A DNA stretch of 64,000 nt from Fretibacterium fastidiosum (GTDB lineage Bacteria > Synergistota > Synergistia > Synergistales > Aminobacteriaceae): NCBI RefSeq assembly GCF_964642095.1, contig NZ_OZ209244.1, positions 2,108,001 through 2,172,000 on the forward strand, in the 5' to 3' direction. Within the stretch, counting starts at the first letter, position 1. Each line of letters opens with the position of its first letter. Below are positions 58,449 through 64,000 of the stretch, in pieces. Under the pieces are notes generated by a model. The model ran no database searches. It was not told the DNA's origin and saw only the letters and a list, made by a program, of their open reading frames with translations. Position numbers and translations under genes: made by a program.

Positions 58449-58949
58449 ATGCGAGTCATAGAGGGAAAACTGCTGGGGACGGGGCTGTCCGTCGGAATCG
58501 TCGCCTCGCGCTTCAACGAGTTGATCACGAGCCGATTGCTCGACGGGGCAAAGGACGTGCTCCTGCGTCACGACGTCTCCCACAACGCCATCGACGTCTT
58601 CTGGGTTCCCGGAGCCTGGGAGCTGCCCCTCACGGTGAAGGAGATCGCGCTGATGGGCAAGTACGACGCCATCATCGCCCTTGGGGCGGTGATCCGGGGG
58701 GACACGCCGCACTTCGATTACGTCTCGGCGGAGATGTCGAAGGGCCTCGCGCAGGTCGGACTGGAACAGCGGGTCCCCGTGATCTTCGGCGTCCTGACCT
58801 GCGACACGCTGGATCAGGCGCTGCTGCGGGCCGGCAGCAAGGCGGGGAACAAGGGGGCGGACTGCGCTTACGGCGCCATTGAGATGGCGAATTTGATGAG
58901 GACGATCCGCACGGCGGACGGAACGAGGGGGGGGACGCGCAATGCTTGA
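58449..58949 (+). CDS. ribH: 6,7-dimethyl-8-ribityllumazine synthase
   Basis: 166 aa. GIVASRFNELITSRLLDGA, VPGAWELPL, ALGAVIRGDTPHFDYV (catalytic His) and GVLTCDTLDQA are the lumazine synthase blocks. ATG 58449 has GAGGTG 6 nt upstream. Completes the rib operon and overlaps serS. Confidence 0.95.
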   Translation: MRVIEGKLLGTGLSVGIVASRFNELITSRLLDGAKDVLLRHDVSHNAIDVFWVPGAWELPLTVKEIALMGKYDAIIALGAVIRGDTPHFDYVSAEMSKGLAQVGLEQRVPVIFGVLTCDTLDQALLRAGSKAGNKGADCAYGAIEMANLMRTIRTADGTRGGTRNA

Positions 58950-60219
58950 CCTTCGCTGGATGCTCGCGCACCGCGAAGAGGTGGAGTCGTTTCTGAAAAA
59001 CCGCAGGCACGACTTCGATATGGACGCACTGGAGGCGCTCGACGAGAAGCGCCGCCACATCATCATGGAGACGGAGGACCTGAAGGCCAGGCGCAACGAG
59101 GGGTCCCGCAAGGTGGGAGCGGCGAAAAAGACGGGCGAAAACGTTGACGCCCTCATGCAGGAGATCCGCCTCATGGGCGACCGGATCAAGGAGCTGGACG
59201 AGGGGCTGAGCAGGACGGAGTCGGAACTGAACGATTGCCTGATGCGGCTCCCCAACCGCCTGAGCGAGACGACGCCCGTGGGGGAGGACGAGGACGACAA
59301 CCCCGTCGTTCGGACCTGGGGAACGCCACGGGAGTTCTCCTTCGAGCCCAAGCCCCACTGGGACATCGCCGAGGCGCTTGGCATCATGGACTTTGAACGG
59401 GGCGTCCTGCTCGCTCAGAGCCGTTTTACCGTCCTGAAGGGGATGGGCGCCCGCATGGAGCGTGCCCTGATCGCCTTCATGCTGGACCTGCACACCCAGA
59501 AACAGGGGTACCTCGAGGTGGAGCCGCCCTTCATGGTTCGGTCCGCGATCCTGGAGGGGACGGGGCAGCTGCCGAAGTTCGCGGAGGACCTGTATCGTAT
59601 CGCGGACGAGGACCTCTGGTTGATCCCCACGGCGGAGGTGCCGCTCACCAACCTTCACCGCGAGAGCATCCTGGAGGAGTCGGACCTGCCCCTCTACTAC
59701 ACCGCCTACACGCCCTGTTTCCGGCGGGAGGCCGGGTCCGCAGGCCGGGACGTTCGGGGAATGCTGCGTCAGCACCAGTTCGACAAGGTGGAGATGGTGA
59801 AGCTCTGCACGCCGGAGACGAGCTACGACGAGCTCGAGAAGCTGACGGCAGACGCGGAATCGGTGCTGCAGGCCCTGGAGCTGCCCTATCGCGTGGTGTC
59901 CCTCTGTTCCGGGGACATCGGCTTCGGCTCGACCAAGACGTACGACCTCGAGGTCTGGCTCCCCTCACAGAAGAGGTACCGCGAGATCAGCTCGTGCAGC
60001 AACTGCGAGGACTTTCAGGCCCGCCGGATGAACTGCCGCTACCGCCCGGCAAGCGGCGGCAAGCCGCGGTTCGTCCACACGTTGAACGGGTCCGGCATCG
60101 CCGTGGGGCGCACGCTCATCGCAATCATCGAAAACTTCCAGCGGGAGGACGGCACCGTCGTCGTCCCCAGGGCGCTCGTGCCCTACATGAACGGCACGAG
60201 CGCGATCGGGAAGGACTGA
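58942..60219 (+). CDS. serS: Seryl-tRNA synthetase
   Basis: 425 aa class II synthetase. An N-terminal coiled-coil tRNA-binding arm (about 25-105), motif 2 FRREAGSAGRDVRGMLRQHQF (21 residues shown as FRREAG...RQHQF in the chain) and motif 3 TLNGSGIAVGRTLIAIIEN. Full length. ATG overlaps the ribH end by 8 nt, so translation is coupled to the riboflavin genes. Confidence 0.97.
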   Translation: MLDLRWMLAHREEVESFLKNRRHDFDMDALEALDEKRRHIIMETEDLKARRNEGSRKVGAAKKTGENVDALMQEIRLMGDRIKELDEGLSRTESELNDCLMRLPNRLSETTPVGEDEDDNPVVRTWGTPREFSFEPKPHWDIAEALGIMDFERGVLLAQSRFTVLKGMGARMERALIAFMLDLHTQKQGYLEVEPPFMVRSAILEGTGQLPKFAEDLYRIADEDLWLIPTAEVPLTNLHRESILEESDLPLYYTAYTPCFRREAGSAGRDVRGMLRQHQFDKVEMVKLCTPETSYDELEKLTADAESVLQALELPYRVVSLCSGDIGFGSTKTYDLEVWLPSQKRYREISSCSNCEDFQARRMNCRYRPASGGKPRFVHTLNGSGIAVGRTLIAIIENFQREDGTVVVPRALVPYMNGTSAIGKD

Positions 60220-60229
60220 GGGGGCCCGC

Positions 60230-61966
60230 GTGCCTGACTACGCGACGATCGCCGTCGGCTGTTCCCTGGCGGCGATTCTCTGCATCGCGGTTCAGTTCTG
60301 GATCAAGCGAACCTTGCCGCTCCGCCAATACAACTACTTTCGAGACCTGCTTCTGCTGGGGATATGGATGCTCCTGGCCATTTGGTTCGGTTCGCCCTAC
60401 TCCAGGGCGGTGGCCGCCGCCGCCGCCGTCGCGGGGGCCGTCGGGCTTGCCGGCGCCCTCTACCACAGGCGCAGGTGGGACCTCTGCTTTCTCCTGATCG
60501 GCGTGCTCTGCGCCCTCTGGGGGCCCTCGATCCACTACATACGCTTTTCCGACGGAGACTACATCTACCTGGAGCCCTCCGCCTCCTTCGCCCTGACGAC
60601 GCTCTGGTTTACGGCCTTTCCCATCGTCTTTCGTCACCTGGACGATATCCCCGGGCTGGTGGGGAACGTCCTGGCCGCGACGTACCCCCTGATGCTCATG
60701 GCGGTCCTCCTGATGGAGGGCCCCGCCTCGGAGGCGTTCTTCATGACCTTTGCGGGCCTCGCCCTCCTTGGGGCCTTCTGGAGCCGCTTCGGCAACGCCT
60801 ACCGCCAAGCGGGACGGGCCATGTCCTCCATGTGGAGCATCCTGGTGGCGGGCACAGCGATCCTGGGGAACAGCAAGGGTATCGTCTTCAGCTCCATGTT
60901 CTTCCTCTCCGTGGGGCTCTACGCCATTCCCGCTGCGGAGGTCCTGCTCCTCTGGTGCGGCCGCGCGTTCGCCGAGCGCCCCGACGGCGGAGGACACCTC
61001 TACAGGGCCATGATCGCGCGGGGGCTGGAGCACCCGGACGCCGTTCGCTTCATCGCGGGGCTCTGCGCCCTCGTCAGCATCGCGGCGGCGCTGATCCAGT
61101 CCCCTCCGCGCACCATGATGCGGGGGTGTTGGGGCGTCGTGGGCCTGTGCGTCTTTGCCGTGATCTTCTCGCTGTTCCGCCGCCGGACGAAGCGGGGCGC
61201 CATCGCCCGCGAGGCCCCCGAACTGTGGGGGGTTCCCCTGGACAACGTCTCCATGAATTACGCGATCTCCCGGTCCCGTGGGCTGATCTCCAATCCACGG
61301 GGCACAGGCGCTCAACTCGTGGCCACCGTCAACGCCCTGGGGATGGTCGAAGCCCTTAAGGACGAGGAGTACCGCGGCATCCTGCGGCGTTCCGCGCTGG
61401 TCCTGGCCGACGGGACCGGCCTTCTGTGGGGGATGCGCTTCCTCGGAATGCCGCTTCAGGAACGGGTGGCGGGGATCGACTTCGCCGAACAGCTCTGCCG
61501 CACGGCCGCCGTCGAGGGATGGCCCGTGTACTTTCTGGGCGCGAGCGGAGACACGGCGGCGCGGTGTGCTGCCGCCCTGTCCGCCCGATATCCGGGCCTG
61601 ATCGTCGCAGGGACGCGGGACGGGTACTTCGAGATGGAGGACCCGAACGTGCCCGCCGCCGTCGCGGCCAGCGGAGCCAGGGTCCTCCTGGTGGCCATGG
61701 GGCTTCCCCGGCAGGAAAAGTGGGTCGCCCTGCACGAAAAGCGCCTGGGGAAGGTCCTGGCCGTGGGGGTGGGGGGCGCCTTTGACGTCTTTGCCGGAGA
61801 GCTCCGTCGGGCGCCGTCATGGGTGCAGAAGATCGGGATGGAGTGGCTCTATCGGCTGTTCCAGGAGCCAGCCCGCTGGAGGAAGGACCTGGGGCTGTTC
61901 TCCTTCGTGGCGCGGGTGCTGGCGGCGAAGGTGAGGCTCCACCCCACGCGCAGCGCTCCGCGCTGA
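60230..61966 (+). CDS. Polytopic membrane domain fused to WecG/TagA/CpsF (GT26) glycosyltransferase, 578 aa
   Basis: About ten hydrophobic helices in residues 1-325, then a complete GT26 domain: WGVPLDNVSMNYAI, VATVNALGMVEAL, ALVLADGTGLLWGMRFLG (catalytic-Asp region), ERVAGIDFAEQL, VYFLGASG and LLVAMGLPRQEKW. GT26 enzymes add ManNAc or similar to lipid-linked sugars. The membrane half resembles WecA/TagO-type phosphoglycosyltransferases in outline, but the Asp-rich catalytic loops are not convincing (HLDDIPGL where N-x-x-x-D-G-x-D-G-L is expected). It may be a degenerate partner domain. GTG start with GAGGGGG upstream. Confidence 0.8.
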   Translation: MPDYATIAVGCSLAAILCIAVQFWIKRTLPLRQYNYFRDLLLLGIWMLLAIWFGSPYSRAVAAAAAVAGAVGLAGALYHRRRWDLCFLLIGVLCALWGPSIHYIRFSDGDYIYLEPSASFALTTLWFTAFPIVFRHLDDIPGLVGNVLAATYPLMLMAVLLMEGPASEAFFMTFAGLALLGAFWSRFGNAYRQAGRAMSSMWSILVAGTAILGNSKGIVFSSMFFLSVGLYAIPAAEVLLLWCGRAFAERPDGGGHLYRAMIARGLEHPDAVRFIAGLCALVSIAAALIQSPPRTMMRGCWGVVGLCVFAVIFSLFRRRTKRGAIAREAPELWGVPLDNVSMNYAISRSRGLISNPRGTGAQLVATVNALGMVEALKDEEYRGILRRSALVLADGTGLLWGMRFLGMPLQERVAGIDFAEQLCRTAAVEGWPVYFLGASGDTAARCAAALSARYPGLIVAGTRDGYFEMEDPNVPAAVAASGARVLLVAMGLPRQEKWVALHEKRLGKVLAVGVGGAFDVFAGELRRAPSWVQKIGMEWLYRLFQEPARWRKDLGLFSFVARVLAAKVRLHPTRSAPR

Positions 61967-61974
61967 CGACGGGG

Positions 61975-62436
61975 ATGAAGGTTCTGATCCTCGCCGTGGG
62001 CAGGTCCAGGGAGAGGGCGCTGGCGTCGCTGGCGGAGGACTACCTGGCGCGCATTCGCCCGGCGGGACTGGTGGGGGTGGAGCGCACCCCGGACGTTCCG
62101 GCGCGCTCGCCGGAGGAGGCGATGGCGAAGGAGGGGCAGGATATCCTGCGCCGCATCAGGCCCAGGGATCGGACGGTCCTCCTGCGCGAGGACGGCGCCG
62201 AGTACGACAGTCCGGGGTTCGCCTCGTTTCTTGCCGCTGAAATGGAACGGGCCGGAGGACGCCTCCTGATGGTGATCGGCGGCCCCTGGGGGACGAGCGA
62301 CGCGGTGAAGGCGCGCGCGGACACGGGGCTTTCGCTCTCCCAAATGACCTTCACCCACGAGATGAGCTTCCTCTTCCTGGCGGAGCAGCTGTACCGCGCT
62401 TTCTCGATTTTACAGGGGACCGGATACCACCACTAA
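61975..62436 (+). CDS. rlmH: 23S rRNA pseudouridine-1915 N3-methyltransferase RlmH
   Basis: 153-aa SPOUT enzyme. KVLILAVGRSRERALA at the start, LLMVIGGPWG (SAM knot), LSLSQMTFTHEMSFLFLAEQLYRA and the C-terminal GTGYHH are diagnostic. ATG 61975 lies 9 nt after the upstream stop. Confidence 0.95.
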   Translation: MKVLILAVGRSRERALASLAEDYLARIRPAGLVGVERTPDVPARSPEEAMAKEGQDILRRIRPRDRTVLLREDGAEYDSPGFASFLAAEMERAGGRLLMVIGGPWGTSDAVKARADTGLSLSQMTFTHEMSFLFLAEQLYRAFSILQGTGYHH

Positions 62437-62559
62437 TTCCAATCCCAAATCCATCGTACACTTCGTTGTTTTTGCTCGCCTTGCTCGACGTACTATTATG
62501 TACGCCTTCGCTGCAGCTCGCAAAAGCCGCCTCGTCCACGAAGGATTTGGAAATGGAAT
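62436..62559. repeat. 124-nt interrupted palindromic element
   Basis: Outer arms ATTCCAATCCCAAATCC (62436-62452) and GGATTTGGAAATGGAAT (62543-62559) are inverted repeats with 15 of 17 pairs. Inside, CTTCGT pairs with ACGAAG, and the apex CGTAC-TATTAT-GTACG is a perfect hairpin. It starts at the last base of the rlmH stop and sits between convergent genes. It could be a MITE/REP-like element or a large bidirectional terminator. Confidence 0.75.
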
Positions 62560-62589
62560 GAGACGGTACGTTCAGTGGCGGGCGTTCCG

Positions 62590-64000
62590 TCAGCGCCTGC
62601 CCAGGTCCTCCAGCGCTGCCTCGAAGTGGGATGCCGCGAGGAGGATCGTCTCCACGCCCTGCGTGATACTGTCCCGCAGGGCTGCCAGGGCCGCCTTCCG
62701 GCAGATGAAGGCGATGTCTGCGCCCGTCATGCCGTCGGTGCGCTCCGCGAGGGTCGTCAGGTCCACGTCCGGCGCCACGGGCTTCCTGCGGAGCTCGATC
62801 TGAAAGATATCCCGCCGCGCCTCCGCGTCCGGCAGGGAAAGCTCCAGGATCAGGTCAAACCTTCCGGGCGTGAGGCACGACGGATTCACCAGGTCCAGCC
62901 GGTTGGTCGTGGCCAGGACGACGACGCCCTGAAGGTCCTCGATGCCGTTCATTTCGGACATGAACTGTCCGATGACCCGCTTCTCGGTGACGCCGTCCCC
63001 CGCGTTCGCGGGGAGGAGGGACTCGACCTCGTCGAAGTAGAGGATGGAGGGCGCCGCCTGACGCGCCACGCGAAAGACCTCGCGGAGGGCCCTTTCGGAT
63101 TCCCCGATGTAGCGCGACATAATGGAAGGCCCCTTGACCGGGATGAAGTTGATCCCGCTCTCTCGTGCCAGGGCGCGCGCCAGAAGGGTCTTCCCCGTCC
63201 CGGAGGGCCCGTGAAGCAGGATCCCGCGGATCGGTCGGATCCCACACCTCTCGAAGAGGTCCGCGTGCTCCAGCGGCCACATAACGGCGTTGTAGAGCTC
63301 CGCCTTGACGTCCTCCAGCCCCCCGATGTCCTGCCAGGAGACGTCTGGAATCTCGACGAAGACCTCGCGGATCGCCGAGGGTTCGATCTCCATCAGGGCG
63401 GACAGGAAGTGGCGCATCCCGACCTCGAGGGCTGCGACCCTCTCGTAGGGGATCGTCTGGGTCCTGAGATCGACGTAGGGCAGGACGTCGCGCACGCAGG
63501 CCATCGCGGCCTCCTTCGCCAGCGCTTCGAGGTCGGCGCCCACGAAGCCGTGGGAGAGCGCGGCCACCCTCTTCAGGTCCACGTCCTTCGCCAGGGGCAT
63601 ACCGCGCGTGTGTATCTGAAGGATCTCAAGTCGTCCCGCGCTGTTGGGGATCGGGACCGATATCTCCCGGTCGAAGCGCCCCGGACGCCGAAGGGCGGGG
63701 TCCAGCGCGTTCGGGATGTTGGTCGCCGCGATCACGACGACCTGCCCGCGCGACTCGAGGCCGTCCATCAGCGCGAGGAGCTGGGCCACGACCCGGCGCT
63801 CCACCTGCTTCTCGCTGCCCATGTCCTCGCGCTTCGGAGCGATGGCGTCGATCTCGTCGATGAAGATGATGGAGGGAGCCCGCTCCTGTGCCTCCTCGAA
63901 GATGTTGCGGAGCCGTTCCTCGCTCTCCCCGTAGAACTTCCCTATGATCTCGGGCCCGGAGATGTGGGTGAACCAGGCGTCCGTCTCCCCGGCCACCGCC
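62590..64000 (-). CDS. Cdc48/VAT-type double AAA ATPase, C-terminal part
   Basis: The frame is open at the right edge, so the N-domain and the start of the first AAA module are outside. The first module shows IIFIDEIDAIAPKRE (Walker B) and AATNIPNALDPALRRPGRFD (sensor/arginine finger). The second module has Walker A HGPSGTGKTLLARALA, ILYFDEVESLLPAN and ATTNRLDLVNPSCLTPGRFD. Such p97-like unfoldases are archaeal/eukaryotic in fame but occur in scattered bacteria. Likely ATP-driven unfolding or complex disassembly. Confidence 0.9.
   Translation of the reverse strand, partial: AVAGETDAWFTHISGPEIIGKFYGESEERLRNIFEEAQERAPSIIFIDEIDAIAPKREDMGSEKQVERRVVAQLLALMDGLESRGQVVVIAATNIPNALDPALRRPGRFDREISVPIPNSAGRLEILQIHTRGMPLAKDVDLKRVAALSHGFVGADLEALAKEAAMACVRDVLPYVDLRTQTIPYERVAALEVGMRHFLSALMEIEPSAIREVFVEIPDVSWQDIGGLEDVKAELYNAVMWPLEHADLFERCGIRPIRGILLHGPSGTGKTLLARALARESGINFIPVKGPSIMSRYIGESERALREVFRVARQAAPSILYFDEVESLLPANAGDGVTEKRVIGQFMSEMNGIEDLQGVVVLATTNRLDLVNPSCLTPGRFDLILELSLPDAEARRDIFQIELRRKPVAPDVDLTTLAERTDGMTGADIAFICRKAALAALRDSITQGVETILLAASHFEAALEDLGRR

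Overview
This window is GC-rich chromosomal DNA (mostly well above 60% G+C by eye) from an anaerobic, probably diderm bacterium. Supporting signs are a flagellin with a sigma-28 promoter, an SLH-anchored secreted flavoprotein, an 8-Fe ferredoxin, a UGA-decoded (selenocysteine) SelD and many Rpn/IS/TA genes. I lean to Synergistota (Fretibacterium-like). That is an inference from overall gene style, not from a marker gene I could align.

Layout. 1-5.5 kb: end of a GNAT acetyltransferase, a small orphan, lpdA, a class A PBP, and divergent nadE. 5.6-15.4 kb: one long plus-strand run, yebC-ruvC-ruvA-ruvB-spoIID/lytB-queA-(22-codon ORF)-mltG-ftsK. 15.5-18.8 kb: ferredoxin, then an 898-residue flagellin under a near-consensus sigma-28 promoter. 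18.8-22.3 kb: Rpn nuclease, selenoprotein selD with a SECIS hairpin, L-asparaginase. 22.4-22.7 kb: tRNA-Ser(GCU) and tRNA-Arg(ACG).

22.7-38.7 kb is an integrated mobile island next to tRNA-Arg. Its order is integrase; minus-strand cargo (Panacea/membrane-protein pair, two TA modules with frameshifted toxins, a DUF262-HNH GmrSD-like restriction gene); a divergent CI/Cro-type repressor pair with a shared operator; another RelE module; small ribbon-helix-helix genes; an AlpA/excisionase-like gene; a primase-VapE gene split by a 124-bp hairpin-rich insertion; an iteron cluster around an AT-rich stretch (probable origin); and a RinA/DUF1492-like late regulator cut by IS DNA. This is the layout of a phage-inducible chromosomal island (PICI)-type satellite. 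Its right end is wrecked by IS5-, IS1380- and IS3-family copies, and I could not find attR.

38.8-50.5 kb: gatCAB, an EF-G-like GTPase, a HAD phosphatase, a cobU-like/cobS/cobU cluster, an acquired RelE module bordered by scraps of IS1380 DNA and an SDR remnant, then comEA-comEC. 50.5-64 kb: coaX-dus, an SLH flavoprotein with a small secreted protein, the riboflavin operon ribD-ribE-ribBA-ribH running into serS, a membrane-GT26 fusion glycosyltransferase and rlmH, a 124-nt palindromic element, and the 3' part of a Cdc48-type AAA ATPase.

The most interesting items are the satellite island with defence cargo and iteron origin, the exactly in-frame-restorable insertion in its primase, selenocysteine-coded SelD, the degenerate DHBP-synthase half of RibBA, and paired broken toxins beside intact antitoxins.
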